From Acidobacteriota bacterium (lineage in GTDB: Bacteria; Acidobacteriota; Terriglobia; Bryobacterales; Bryobacteraceae), in assembly GCA_025353165.1 (NCBI GenBank), contig JANXRE010000200.1, positions 1-39,589 of the forward strand: DNA of 39,589 nt. The letters run 5' to 3'. Numbering within the stretch: position 1 is the first letter of the stretch; every line of letters starts with the position of its first letter. The notes below the pieces were generated by a model. That model saw only the letters and a list, made by a program, of their open reading frames with translations, had not been told where the DNA came from and searched no databases. Below are positions 8,619 through 17,696 of the stretch, piece after piece. Position numbers and translations under genes: made by a program.

Positions 8619-11600
8619 GTGCTCAAACTAAAGCGCGTCGAGATCCATGGATTTAAATCCTTCTTCGACCGGACCGAGATGCGGTTCAACGGAACTGGAA
8701 TCGCCGCCGTTGTAGGACCAAACGGCTGCGGCAAGAGCAACCTGAGCGATGCCATCAGTTGGGTGCTCGGCGAGCAGTCCGCCAAGACGCTGCGAGGCGC
8801 CCGGATGGAAGATGTCATCTTCGCCGGAACCCGCGATAAAAAGGCGCTCGGCATGGCGTCCGTCACCATGACGCTGATCCAGCCGGTTCAGGATTCGGGC
8901 CAGAGCGGCAAGGGCGAGGTGACCATCACCCGCCGGCTGTACCGCTCCGGCGAGAGCGAGTACCTGATCGACGGCCGCACCGCCCGTCTTCGCGACATCC
9001 AGGACCTGTTCATGGGCACCGGCCTCGGCCCGGAGAGCTACGCGATCATCGAACAGGGCCGCATCGGACAAATCCTCTCGAACAAGCCGGCCGATCGCCG
9101 GGCGGTGATCGAGGAAGCGGCCGGGATCACGAAGTTCAAGACCCGGAAGCGGCTGGCCGAGGCCAAGCTCGAGGGAGCGAAGCAAAACCTGTCGCGCGTG
9201 TTCGACATCCTGGAGGAAGTCGGGCGGCAGTGCAATTCACTGAAGCGGCAGGCGTCCAAGGCGCGGCGCTACGAAGAACTGCGCACCGAAATGGTCGCCC
9301 ACCTCCGGATATCGCTGACCGGGCGTTTTCGGATGCTGGAGCGCGAGGCCGCGAAGCTGGCTCTGGATCTGAATGTCGCGGGCCAGGAGTACCAGGCGCT
9401 CGCCGGCCAGGTTCAGGAGAAGGACGCCGACCAGACGCGGTTGCTGGAACACAGCTACCAGACAGAAGGCGAGCTTACCGCCAACCGCACCTCCTTGACC
9501 GAACTGCGTGTGGATGCGGAGCGGACGCGCGGGCGGCTGGATTCGCAATCGGCCCAGATCGCGAGTATCGGGCAGCGGGAATCTCAAGGCGAAGCCGAGA
9601 CGAAGAATATCGATGGCCGCCTGGAACAGCACACCGCTGAACTCGAAGTTCACACGCGCAGCGTGGCGGAACTGGACGAGCACACGGAATCGGCCCGGCA
9701 AGCGTTGGCGTTGAAAAACGAGGAGCGGGATCGGCTCCAGAACGGACTGCGCGACGGCGAGCGGACCATGGAGCAGGCGCGGCAACTGGTGCTGCGGCTA
9801 CTGGGCGAAGCTTCCTCGCTGCGGAATCAACTGGCGCAGATCGAAGAGTACCTCGCCTCCATCGAGCGCGACCGGACGCGGTCCGAGCGGGAAGTCGAAC
9901 AGGCGAGCGCGGACCTGGTGCGGTTGGACGGCGTGAAGGCCGATCTCGGCGAGCGCATGGCGAAGCGGCAAGTGGAACTGGAGAGCGTCGTCGGGCAGCG
10001 CAGGACGGTTGAAGAAGAACTGGCGGTGCAGAAGAACCGGCTGGTGGATTCGCGGCGCAAGCTCGATCAGCTTCGCGGGGAATTGTCGCATCAGCGGGCG
10101 CGGCGCGATTCGTTGCAGGAAGTTCTCCAGCATCGGTCTTATACGACGGAGAGCGTGAAGCGGCTCTTTACCGCGATTGAACGCGGAGACGCCGCGGATT
10201 TCCACCCGGTGGGCGTGCTTGCGGATTTCGTCGAAGTCCTCGATAACCGGTTTGAAAAGGCGACGGAGGAGTTTCTCCACGACGAGCTCGAATACGTGGT
10301 GGTGAAGGATTGGGCGCAGGCCGAGCGCGGGATCGATGTGATGAGCTCGGACCTGGACGGACGCGCGACGTTCCTGGTGGAGCCGTCCGGCGAAGCGAGC
10401 TTGGCACCGCAGTCCGCGGACGAACCGTCGGGGCCGGGCGTAATCGGTCCCTTGCGCGACATGCTCCGGCTCACCAATGGGCTGACGCATGCGCCCGCCG
10501 CGCTGATCCCACGGTTGGCGCGCTGCTACCTGGCGGAAGACCGGCCTTCAGCGCAGCGTCTTGCCACGGAATACCCGGAGTGCTATTTTCTTTCACCCGA
10601 CGGCGCCGGCTATCACGGGCAGGCTGTCAGCGGCGGGCGTAAGTCGGGTGCGGGCCCGCTGGCGCTGAAGCGCGAACTGCGCGAGATCGCGGCGCAAGTG
10701 GTGAAGCGCGAACGGGAAGTGCAGCAGACGCAGTCCGTGCTCGAGGGAGTGGAAGAAGAGCTGGGGCGGCTTTCTGAGGAACTCGAACGGTTGCGCGGAT
10801 TGCAGCAGAATCAGGAGAAGGATGCGCTGGCTCTGGACCACGATTTCCGGAAGCTGAAAGAGGAGCACCAGCGCGCGTCTCAGCGGCTGTCGGTCTCGGG
10901 CATGGAACTCGAGCGGCTGCGGAAAGAGAGCGAGCGCTCGATCGAGCAGAAGGAGCGGAACGCCGCGCTGATCTCCGAAAAGGAAGCGCTGCGCGCAACT
11001 CAGGAGCAGGCGCTCGAAGAGGCTCGCGGCCAGCTCACCCAGCTTCAACAGCAGATGCAGACGGTGACGGAAGAGCACTCCGCGCTGCGGGCGGATCTCG
11101 CCAGTTGCGAGGAGCGGCGGCGGGCCGAGCAGTCTTCCAAGGCGCGGCTGGAGAACCAACTGCGCGAGCTTTCGCGCCGCCGCGAGGATCTCGGCCATGA
11201 ACTGGCGCGGCTCGGCGCGGAGCGGGCGCGGTTGGCGCAGGACAATATCGAACTCGACCTCCGGGCGGCGAAACTGGCGGGCAAGATCGGCGAACTCGAG
11301 CAGGTGGTAAACGTGCTGGCCGAGCGTGAGGCCGGACTGCGGTCGGAACTGGCGGCTTCGGACGAGCTGTTGAAATCGCTGCGGGCGGAATCGCAGAGCG
11401 CGCAGGAGAAGCGGTCCTTGCTGGAGTTGGAGCTGGTCAAGAAGCAGGCCGAGCTGAAGTACCTGGATGAGACGGCGCGGAAGGAACTGAACGCTCCGCT
11501 CGAGGAATTGGCGGCGGGCGAGGAGACGGTTCTCGACGACGACGGGTTGGCCGAAGCGGAGGCGCAGTACCAGACGGTGAAGGCGCGGATCGAGGCGCTC

Positions 11601-12206
11601 GGCCCGGTGAATCCTTCCGCACTCGAGGAGTTCGAAGAGGCGCAGCAGCGGTACGATTTCCTGAATGCGCAGCGGCAGGACCTGCTCGACTCCATTCGCG
11701 ATACGGAGAAGGCGATTCAGGAACTCGACCAGGAATCGAGGAAGCGATTCTCCGAAGCGTTCGAGGAAGTCAACAAGCACTTCAAGGAGATGTTCACGAC
11801 GCTCTTCGGCGGGGGCGCCGCGGAGATGAGGCTGACGGACACGGACAACCTCGCCGAATCGGGCATCGACATCGTGGCGTCGCCTCCGGGAAAGAAGTTG
11901 CAAAGCGTGCTGCTGCTCTCCGGCGGAGAGAAGTCGCTGACGGCGATGGCGCTATTGATGGCGATTTTCCGCTATCAGCCGAGCCCGTTCTGCATTCTCG
12001 ACGAGGTAGACGCGCCGCTGGACGAGCCGAACATCCAGCGGTTGACGCGGCTGATCACGGAGATGTCGCTGGAGACGCAGTTCATCGTGATTACACACGC
12101 CAAGCGGACGATGGAAGCGGCGCAGGCGCTATATGGAGTGACGATGCAGGAGCCTGGGGTGTCAAAGCTGGTGAGTGTGCGGTTTGAGCCGGCAATGGCG
12201 AATTAG
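8619..12206 (+). CDS. smc: Chromosome segregation protein SMC
   Basis: Condensin-type ATPase that organises and segregates the chromosome. 1195 residues, the usual bacterial SMC size. Walker A GPNGCGKS at residues 33-40, two long coiled coils (about 170-510 and 680-1020, rich in E, R, Q, L heptads), a hinge at roughly 525-665, the ABC signature LLSGGEKS near residue 1100 and Walker B CILDEVDAPLDEP near 1125. The start is GTG at 8619, with AAAAGGGG about nine bases upstream. No scpA or scpB is adjacent. Dense E/R-rich coding produces long meaningless antisense frames across this gene. Confidence 0.97.
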   Translation: MLKLKRVEIHGFKSFFDRTEMRFNGTGIAAVVGPNGCGKSNLSDAISWVLGEQSAKTLRGARMEDVIFAGTRDKKALGMASVTMTLIQPVQDSGQSGKGEVTITRRLYRSGESEYLIDGRTARLRDIQDLFMGTGLGPESYAIIEQGRIGQILSNKPADRRAVIEEAAGITKFKTRKRLAEAKLEGAKQNLSRVFDILEEVGRQCNSLKRQASKARRYEELRTEMVAHLRISLTGRFRMLEREAAKLALDLNVAGQEYQALAGQVQEKDADQTRLLEHSYQTEGELTANRTSLTELRVDAERTRGRLDSQSAQIASIGQRESQGEAETKNIDGRLEQHTAELEVHTRSVAELDEHTESARQALALKNEERDRLQNGLRDGERTMEQARQLVLRLLGEASSLRNQLAQIEEYLASIERDRTRSEREVEQASADLVRLDGVKADLGERMAKRQVELESVVGQRRTVEEELAVQKNRLVDSRRKLDQLRGELSHQRARRDSLQEVLQHRSYTTESVKRLFTAIERGDAADFHPVGVLADFVEVLDNRFEKATEEFLHDELEYVVVKDWAQAERGIDVMSSDLDGRATFLVEPSGEASLAPQSADEPSGPGVIGPLRDMLRLTNGLTHAPAALIPRLARCYLAEDRPSAQRLATEYPECYFLSPDGAGYHGQAVSGGRKSGAGPLALKRELREIAAQVVKREREVQQTQSVLEGVEEELGRLSEELERLRGLQQNQEKDALALDHDFRKLKEEHQRASQRLSVSGMELERLRKESERSIEQKERNAALISEKEALRATQEQALEEARGQLTQLQQQMQTVTEEHSALRADLASCEERRRAEQSSKARLENQLRELSRRREDLGHELARLGAERARLAQDNIELDLRAAKLAGKIGELEQVVNVLAEREAGLRSELAASDELLKSLRAESQSAQEKRSLLELELVKKQAELKYLDETARKELNAPLEELAAGEETVLDDDGLAEAEAQYQTVKARIEALGPVNPSALEEFEEAQQRYDFLNAQRQDLLDSIRDTEKAIQELDQESRKRFSEAFEEVNKHFKEMFTTLFGGGAAEMRLTDTDNLAESGIDIVASPPGKKLQSVLLLSGGEKSLTAMALLMAIFRYQPSPFCILDEVDAPLDEPNIQRLTRLITEMSLETQFIVITHAKRTMEAAQALYGVTMQEPGVSKLVSVRFEPAMAN

Positions 12207-12216
12207 CCCCGGAGCT

Positions 12217-12253
12217 CCGTTACAGAGCCGCGACCGTAAGGGTGCGGTTGAGC
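12217..12253 (+). repeat. Dispersed intergenic repeat, copy 1
   Basis: The stretch from CCGTTACAGAGCC to GGTGCGGTT matches 22748-22780 at 29 of 33 positions. It includes an imperfect hairpin (CCGCGACC against GGTGCGG around a GTAAG loop). Read on the minus strand it encodes the peptide PYGRGSVT, a spurious peptide I recall from many acidobacterial genomes. It begins ten bases after the smc stop. Confidence 0.7.
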
Positions 12254-12260
12254 GTTTGGA

Positions 12261-12278
12261 GCGGACGCCCTCGTCCGC
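12261..12278. repeat. Perfect 7-bp hairpin next to dispersed repeat
   Basis: GCGGACG and CGTCCGC flank a CCCT loop. It lies eight bases beyond the dispersed repeat and may belong to the same composite element or act in smc transcript termination, although no T-tract follows. The rest of 12279-12431 shows no recognisable gene. Confidence 0.5.
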
Positions 12279-12431
12279 GTGGGGCCCTCCGGACCCGCTG
12301 TTTCGGCGTGATTGCAGACGCTCTGAACGACGGTCGGACGGTTGGGTTCACGCCAACGGCATCCCAGTGAATTTGCCGTGCCGGTGATCAAGACTCCAAC
12401 TATTTAATCCTACTGATGATAGGATCCATTT

Positions 12432-12665
12432 ATGCATTTAAGGCTGCGGGCAACTCGGTTGCTTCTGCTGTCGGTTGTGTTTTCCCTGCTTGGCAACGGC
12501 GTTGCATTCACGAAGAGTAAGAGATCGGCAAAGTCTGGACGCACCGAATCAGTAAGCGGATATACGACGAAAAAAGGCAAACACGTAAGGCCTATAGACG
12601 TGTTCCCGCCGGAGCTTCGGACGCGAAAAAGAAACGGTCAGTCCGATAGGTTGGGTCCTTCATGA
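12432..12665 (+). CDS. Small secreted basic protein, possibly frameshifted
   Basis: 77 residues with a clear Sec signal peptide (about residues 1-26, RLLLLSVVFSLLGNGVAF) followed by a Lys/Arg/Ser-rich mature part containing SGYTTKKGKHVRP. No family with known function is recognised. The tail after residue 55 looks less natural; a shift by one base near 12595 would give a tail reading YRRVPAGASDAKKKRSVR before a stop at about 12648, with a composition matching the first half. A one-base indel is therefore possible. Gene-free DNA follows to 12801; nothing else was recognised in it. Confidence 0.5.
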   Translation: MHLRLRATRLLLLSVVFSLLGNGVAFTKSKRSAKSGRTESVSGYTTKKGKHVRPIDVFPPELRTRKRNGQSDRLGPS

Positions 12666-12801
12666 CGCAACCTTATCGTCAGCTTGTGGGCCGCGATAGG
12701 TGTGCGGAGTCTCGATGTCGGTGCGCCCCAACGCAAGAACATGCTCGCTGCCTGGTCCGCCGGTGCCCATCCGGGTTCGCCTCACGCCATCCTAGAGGCC
12801 A

Positions 12802-13593
12802 ATGACAACTAAGCTCGTCCGTGTGCTTGAAGCGTCGGTGTTAGTCGGCGCGCTGACGACTATTCCGCTGACCCTATTGGGGGAAGAGAATCCGTCGGCC
12901 CAGTGGATACAGGTGGCGGACTGGTTGGTTTGGACGGTCTTTCTGGTGGAGTACATCATCATGGTGGCCGTAGCACCGCGACGCGCTCTGTATATCAGAC
13001 GCAACCCACTGAATCTTGCGGTGATCGTTCTCTCATACCCTTACCTGCCGGCGGCTTTCGGCCTGGTGCGTCTCGCCCGCCTTACGCGATTCCTACGAGT
13101 GTTGAGGCTAGTGGGGATCACGGCACGAGCCGTTGACGCGTTGCGCACAATTTTTTGGCACCGCGGCATGGTTTCTGTGGTCGCGATCAGTATTTTCGTT
13201 ATCCTGGCTGGCGGCGCCGCGCTGACACTGCTGGAGCCGCAGACAGTGCGAGGCGGTTTCGGGGACGGTGTCTGGTGGGCTGTTGTTACTGCGAGCACAA
13301 TTGGTTATGGTGATATTGCGCCAACTACGCTGGCGGGTAGGCTCATCGCCGTAGTATTGATGCTGAGTGGCGTTGGGCTGATCTCGACCTTGGCCGCTTC
13401 GATCACTGCATATTTTGTGGGTGGAGAAGAGAATGTAGGACTTATAGAGCTGAAAGAGAGAACAGAGCGCATTGAGGCCCTGTTGAATGTGCTCGTAGCC
13501 GAAAGGGTCACAAAACTGAAAGACACTGCGGAATCGGAACCTTCGCTCAGCCAGCCAACGAAGAATGCCTCGGCGGGAAGAGGAAAAGAGTGA
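12802..13593 (+). CDS. Voltage-gated potassium channel (6TM ion transporter)
   Basis: Tetrameric K+ channel subunit of the inner membrane, 263 residues. Six hydrophobic segments are visible. The voltage-sensing S4 helix has arginines at every third position (R90, R93, R96, R99, R102). The selectivity filter TIGYGD is at residues 166-171, followed by S6 and a short coiled-coil tail (ELKERTERIEALLNVL) that may drive tetramer assembly. No cytoplasmic RCK/TrkA domain is present. It is a stand-alone gene; start ATG 12802 follows an AGAGG-containing stretch. Confidence 0.92.
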   Translation: MTTKLVRVLEASVLVGALTTIPLTLLGEENPSAQWIQVADWLVWTVFLVEYIIMVAVAPRRALYIRRNPLNLAVIVLSYPYLPAAFGLVRLARLTRFLRVLRLVGITARAVDALRTIFWHRGMVSVVAISIFVILAGGAALTLLEPQTVRGGFGDGVWWAVVTASTIGYGDIAPTTLAGRLIAVVLMLSGVGLISTLAASITAYFVGGEENVGLIELKERTERIEALLNVLVAERVTKLKDTAESEPSLSQPTKNASAGRGKE

Positions 13594-13684
13594 GCGGAAG
13601 TTGTCGTGTGCGGCACCTTTGCTGGGCATGAGATTCCGAACGTTGAGAGCGTCTGAGACAGATTGCGAAGACGAAGGTTGATGC

Positions 13685-14341
13685 ATGCGCTTCCATCGAT
13701 CTATCAAGTTGTTTCCTGGGGTTAGGTTAAACCTCAGTAAGTCCGGTCTTGGGATCAGTGCCGGCCCCCGCGGGTTGAAAGTAGGCATCGATGCGAAGGG
13801 TCGCTCGTATATGAACGCGGGTATTCCTGGAACTGGTTTATCTGTTCGCCAATATGCCAAGAAAAGTACCGCCTCATCAAGCACAGTTCCGGCCCTACGG
13901 CCGACCCGTCCGAGCGACGTGGCGGCACCCGAGGATTGCGCTGCCGCTGAGGACGCCAAAGGCGACAGGATGGAAGCAAAGAGCGCTTGGGCTCTCGTCG
14001 GCGCCGTTGCCCTTATCTTTGCAGGAGTACTGTGGCTAAGCCAGCCCGACAAAAATCCGCTCCGACGGTTACCGTTAACTCCACAGCAGAACGCGATTCT
14101 GATCGCCGAGACAGAGCTCGCGCGTTCGCATCCTGAATTCCAAGCAACCCGGATTAGTTCCGAGGGTCCCTTTCCGGCCAAGGAGACGACGGACGGGTAC
14201 GAAGTTCAACTCCGCTACATCCGGGGCGCTGGGGACTCTACTCCATTCGTATGCAATGTTCACGGAACCGGGGCCATTTGTGCCGAGCCGCCGCCCCCAC
14301 TCCCGGCAAAAAAGGCTAGGCATCGGCGGACAGCCCGGTAA
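13685..14341 (+). CDS. DUF4236 domain protein with one membrane segment
   Basis: 218 residues. The N-terminal 55 residues are a DUF4236 domain: FHRSIKLFPGVRLNLSKSG, then GPRGLKVGID and the closing IPGTGLSVR. A single transmembrane helix follows at about residues 100-117 (ALVGAVALIFAGVLWL), then a roughly 100-residue exported or cytoplasmic tail with an FVCNVHGTGAIC segment. DUF4236 has no established function. Upstream AAGG precedes the ATG at 13685. The following 14342-14523 holds no gene I can recognise, only a short open stretch. Confidence 0.8.
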   Translation: MRFHRSIKLFPGVRLNLSKSGLGISAGPRGLKVGIDAKGRSYMNAGIPGTGLSVRQYAKKSTASSSTVPALRPTRPSDVAAPEDCAAAEDAKGDRMEAKSAWALVGAVALIFAGVLWLSQPDKNPLRRLPLTPQQNAILIAETELARSHPEFQATRISSEGPFPAKETTDGYEVQLRYIRGAGDSTPFVCNVHGTGAICAEPPPPLPAKKARHRRTAR

Positions 14342-14523
14342 CGCTAAAGAGACCGCGAGAACTCAACGACCGCTTCCTGATCGTGGAAACTCAGGAACAG
14401 CTCGCCGCTTGGTTCGCCTCCCCACAGTGCCGGCGAATCGCATCGCGGAAGCGCACGTCGGAGCTGCCCACGTTATTACTCACGCGAAGCGGCAGGCGGA
14501 GGCGGCTCAGGCGCAGCCGGCTG

Positions 14524-14983
14524 TCAGGGATGTTCGGCGTTGAGAACCGCGAAACCCTCTCGAGCTGCCACCTCACAGAGAATCTTGTCGGCGGCCACGA
14601 ATTGGTCGACCAGCCCCCGGCTTTTCAGCCTGAGCGCAACTGCGAGTTGAATGGCGTCGAGCGCACGAAGCCGCAGATCAAACGCGTGCTGCGCCAGCAG
14701 TCGCTCCGCTGCAATAAACTCCGGCTCACGGATGGCAGTCACCAGGAACTTCTGCGCCAGGAGGTCCTCCTGAAATTGGCGCGCCAAGAGACGGGCATCC
14801 TCCCGGCTGAAAACTGCGTCCGGACTTTGATCGCGAAGATCGACGAGAGAATGCTACTACAGTCAACCGGGAAATCCAAATCTGGATGCCCGGCGTCTGA
14901 ACAATTCTCTCAACTGCGGCGGTTCCGGCTTCAGGGTGATACAGCTTCGCAAGGGCGCTGGAGTCGAGGAAGTAATCCGCCAA
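14524..14983 (-). pseudogene. PIN-domain (VapC-like) toxin disrupted by a frameshift
   Basis: The first 45 residues read FLDSSALAKLYHPEAGTA to WISRLTVVA in one frame from a TTG at 14983; near 14849 the homology moves to another frame and continues HSLVDLRDQ, then LRALDAIQLAVAL, VAADKILCEVA and EGFAVLNAEHP. Together they rebuild a complete PIN ribonuclease of about 150 residues with the N-terminal Asp and the two later acidic positions. The break falls where the family has its conserved Glu (TVVE), so the toxin is probably dead. It starts two bases after the antitoxin stop. A sequencing indel or programmed shift is the alternative. Confidence 0.8.
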
Positions 14984-14985
14984 GT

Positions 14986-15252
14986 TCAGCGGTCCTCGCG
15001 CTCAGCGATGAAATCCGGCGTCATCGAGCCGGGAATCTTGGAGAGTCTCCCACGAACCTCTTCCAGGCCGGGAGCCGGCCCAGCGTCCGCCAGCCTCCGC
15101 CGAAGGCCTTCGACAAAATCGGCGTCGAGTTGGCCGGGACCGGTGCCGTCGGCCTCTTGAGTGATGGTCACGACGACGCGCTCGTTTTCTGCCAAATCCA
15201 GCGGCTGCGAGGGCTTGAGCGTGCCATTCGCATATACGGCATCGACTCGCAT
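14986..15252 (-). CDS. Antitoxin of the AF2212/DUF104-like family
   Basis: 88 residues. The first half matches the short beta-rich DUF104/AF2212-type antitoxins that pair with PIN toxins: AVYANGTLKPSQPLDLAENE followed by RVVVTITQ. The second half is a polar helix-rich tail (DFVEGLRRRLADAG) expected to bind the toxin. It is immediately upstream of the frameshifted PIN gene, the normal antitoxin-toxin order, with a two-base gap. The antitoxin frame is intact even though the toxin is not. It is divergent from the serine hydrolase gene at 15364. Confidence 0.78.
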   Translation of the reverse strand: MRVDAVYANGTLKPSQPLDLAENERVVVTITQEADGTGPGQLDADFVEGLRRRLADAGPAPGLEEVRGRLSKIPGSMTPDFIAEREDR

Positions 15253-15363
15253 CGGTATATCACCGTTGTATGCCCGCGTTCACGCAAGCCGGATCAACCG
15301 AGCCCAGTTCTCGCCGCTGTTCCCGGTGTATACTTCTTCTCACCGGAGAAACCCCAGGTCAAC

Positions 15364-17037
15364 GTGATTCGATCTATCGTCCTTCTTTCCGTCCTCGCAG
15401 TATCAGCGGCCGCGCAACAGGCGGCCAACACCAGCCTGCGCGACCAGACCGACAAGGTCTTCGCCAAGTGGGATTCCACCGTAACTCCAGGCTGCGCGTT
15501 GTCCGTCATAAAGGACGGACAAATCGTTTACAAACGCGGTTACGGAATGGCGGACCTGGATCACGACCTCCCCATCACACCCGAAACCGTCTTCCACGTG
15601 GCGTCCATCTCCAAGCAGTTCACCGCGGCAGCCATCCTGCTGCTGGCGCAGGACGGCAAGCTTTCGCTCGACGATGACGTTCACAAATACATAAAGGAAC
15701 TGCCGGACTTCGGCGCGCCCATCACCATCCGCCACCTCATCCACCACACCAGCGGCCTGCGCGATCAGTGGGAATTACTGGGCCTCGCCGGCTGGCGCTA
15801 TTCGCTCGATCTCATCACCGATGACGACGTGATGGAATTGATTTCCCGCCAGAAAGATCTCAACTTTAAGCCCGGTGACAAGCACGCCTACTGCAACACC
15901 GGCTACACTTTACTCGCGCAAATCGTGAAGCGCGTGAGTGGTCAAACCTTCCGCGAATTCACCACCAGCCGGATCTTTGAGCCGCTTGGCATGACCAGCA
16001 CCCACTTCCGCGACGACCATGCCGAAATCGTGAAACACATCGCCTACGGTTACGAGGCAGGCAAGGGCAGAAACGCGTACCGGCTCAGCGTGACGAATTT
16101 CGATACCGTAGGCGCGACCAGCCTTCTGACGACGGTGGAAGATCTGGCGCGTTGGGACGAGAATTTCTACAATCCCCGCGTGGGCGGCCCATCTCTGGTC
16201 GCCCAACAATTGCAGCGCGGCAAGCTCAATAGCGGCAAAGAGCTGAATTACGCGTTCGCCCTGGAGCACGGAAAGTATCGCGGCCTTCCAACCGTCGACC
16301 ACGGTGGCGCCGACGCCGGGTACCGCGCCGACCTGCTTCGTTTTCCCGAGCAGCACTTTTCGGTCGCATGCCTCTGCAACCAGGCCGACACCAATCCCAG
16401 CGAGTTGACCCGCAAGGTCGCGGACATTTATCTCGCCGAACAGTTAAAAGAGCCGCCGCCAGCCCGCGCGGAGACTTCTACCAAGCCCGTTTCCGTCCCG
16501 GACGAGCGCCTGTCCCAATACGCAGGCTTGTATTGGAAAAAGGACGAAGAGCGCTCCGCGCGCATCCTGCACAAAGACGGGAAGCTGTTCTTTGAGGCGT
16601 CCGAGGAAGAGCGCCTGGAATTGTCGCCGCTGGCTGACAATCGCTTTCTGTTGACCGTCGTTCCCCTCGCGTTTGCATTCGATCAGGCAGCCGGCAGTGC
16701 GCCCTGGCGTTTGAGCATCCAGAGGCAGAGCCAGGAAAAGCCGGACGTTTTCGAACAAGTCGCCGAGTTCCATCCCACTCCAGAACAGTTGAGCGGGTAC
16801 GCCGGTTCCTACGTGAGCGGCGAGATCGACCCGATCTACCGGATCGTTGTCGAAAACGGTAGCCTCACGCTGAAGCGGCTGAAGTCAAAGCCGCGGAAAC
16901 TCCGGCCGACGATCCCGGACTACTTTGAAGGGCCCAATGGCGATCTGCACTTCCAACGGGATTCGGCCGGCAAGATAACCGGTTTTCTACTGAATACCGG
17001 CCGCATCAAGAACTTCCGTTTCACAAAGACGGCATAA
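15364..17037 (+). CDS. Secreted serine hydrolase, class C beta-lactamase/PBP4* fold
   Basis: 557 residues with a Sec signal (about 1-18, ending SAAAQ). The beta-lactamase family domain covers roughly 25-355: SxxK motif SISK with S81 and K84, and YCN with Y176 and N178; a later HGGADAGY supplies the HxG element. Two beta-rich repeat regions follow (QYAGLYWKKDEE and GYAGSYVSGEID), DUF3471-like. The family includes D-aminopeptidases, esterases and carboxypeptidases; resistance to beta-lactams is not implied. The frame is open nearly 1 kb upstream, but the GTG at 15364 puts the signal peptide at the N-terminus. Confidence 0.88.
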   Translation: MIRSIVLLSVLAVSAAAQQAANTSLRDQTDKVFAKWDSTVTPGCALSVIKDGQIVYKRGYGMADLDHDLPITPETVFHVASISKQFTAAAILLLAQDGKLSLDDDVHKYIKELPDFGAPITIRHLIHHTSGLRDQWELLGLAGWRYSLDLITDDDVMELISRQKDLNFKPGDKHAYCNTGYTLLAQIVKRVSGQTFREFTTSRIFEPLGMTSTHFRDDHAEIVKHIAYGYEAGKGRNAYRLSVTNFDTVGATSLLTTVEDLARWDENFYNPRVGGPSLVAQQLQRGKLNSGKELNYAFALEHGKYRGLPTVDHGGADAGYRADLLRFPEQHFSVACLCNQADTNPSELTRKVADIYLAEQLKEPPPARAETSTKPVSVPDERLSQYAGLYWKKDEERSARILHKDGKLFFEASEEERLELSPLADNRFLLTVVPLAFAFDQAAGSAPWRLSIQRQSQEKPDVFEQVAEFHPTPEQLSGYAGSYVSGEIDPIYRIVVENGSLTLKRLKSKPRKLRPTIPDYFEGPNGDLHFQRDSAGKITGFLLNTGRIKNFRFTKTA

Positions 17038-17043
17038 ACCACT

Positions 17044-17673
17044 TCACTTGATTGAGACGTTGTTGCCGGTGGTGGCATTTACGTGCGCCAGATAGCCGGT
17101 CTTGGTATCGCCCCACAGGAAGAACCAGACAGGCCCTTGCTGGCGGGGCGCGCTCGCGAGAAACATCGACAGCTTCGTGTTCGGATGTTTCTGCACCCAA
17201 GGTCCCGCTTTCTCCATGGCCGTCTTGTAGGCGGCATCGGAATTAGTGACAAATTCCCCCACCTGGAACGGCTTGCTCTTCGGCGTGCCGCTCCACCCTT
17301 GCGAACCTCCCATGGTGACGCCTTTGTGGATATTCGTTCCGGAATTGGTAACCGAGTAGAACAGCGTCCGCGCCTCGCGCCGGCTCGGCGATACGAACAC
17401 AGCCGTCCAGAGCGCGGCTTTTCCGTCCTCGTTCTTCATGCCCGGAACCTCTCCGCTCGCGAGCGACAACGGGTACACATCCGGCGCCCAATTCCGGATG
17501 GGCTTGTACATCTCGAAGAACGCACCCTGCGCCGTAACCGGTGCCAGCGGTGCGATTTGTTCCTTCGGCGCAACTTCCTTCGCCGAAGGCGCAGTCGAAG
17601 GAGCGCTGGAGCAGGCCGTCGTCAGAACCGCGGCGGCAAGAGGCAATAGAGATATAAAGGTCCGTTTATTCAT
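17044..17673 (-). CDS. Putative lipoprotein of unknown function
   Basis: 209 residues. It begins MNKRTF with a hydrophobic stretch and an LTTAC site, so C21 is a likely lipidated cysteine though the lipobox is not ideal. A Ser/Ala/Pro-rich linker follows, then a compact domain with GKAALWTAVFVSPSRREA, LFYSVTNSGTNIHKGV and PVWFFLWGDTKTGYLAHVN. I do not recognise a family with known function. It lies 18 bases downstream of the truncated URO-D gene on the same strand and is convergent with the hydrolase at its 3' end, leaving six bases between the stops. Confidence 0.75.
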   Translation of the reverse strand: MNKRTFISLLPLAAAVLTTACSSAPSTAPSAKEVAPKEQIAPLAPVTAQGAFFEMYKPIRNWAPDVYPLSLASGEVPGMKNEDGKAALWTAVFVSPSRREARTLFYSVTNSGTNIHKGVTMGGSQGWSGTPKSKPFQVGEFVTNSDAAYKTAMEKAGPWVQKHPNTKLSMFLASAPRQQGPVWFFLWGDTKTGYLAHVNATTGNNVSIK

Positions 17674-17690
17674 TTGGGTCCGCCGGTTTT

Positions 17691-17696
17691 ATTATA
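17691..17696 (-). promoter_or_regulatory. Possible -10 box of the lipoprotein gene
   Basis: A perfect TATAAT on the minus strand, overlapping the stop of the URO-D gene and 17 bases before the lipoprotein ATG. No convincing -35 is seen at 16-18 bases. If used, the leader would be only about ten bases. Confidence 0.3.

Noticed and set aside
10593-11903. 436-residue open frame on the minus strand opposite smc
   Set aside because: It is the antisense reading of E/R/Q-rich coiled-coil codons; no domain, no start signal, and smc is unquestionable.
14342-14523. Possible gene start reading VETQEQLAAWF downstream of the DUF4236 gene
   Set aside because: Too short and it dissolves into arginine-rich antisense reading; no family recognised.
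14383-15363. Extension of the serine hydrolase frame by 327 codons
   Set aside because: It runs antisense to the toxin-antitoxin pair, and the signal peptide lies at residue 328 of the long version.
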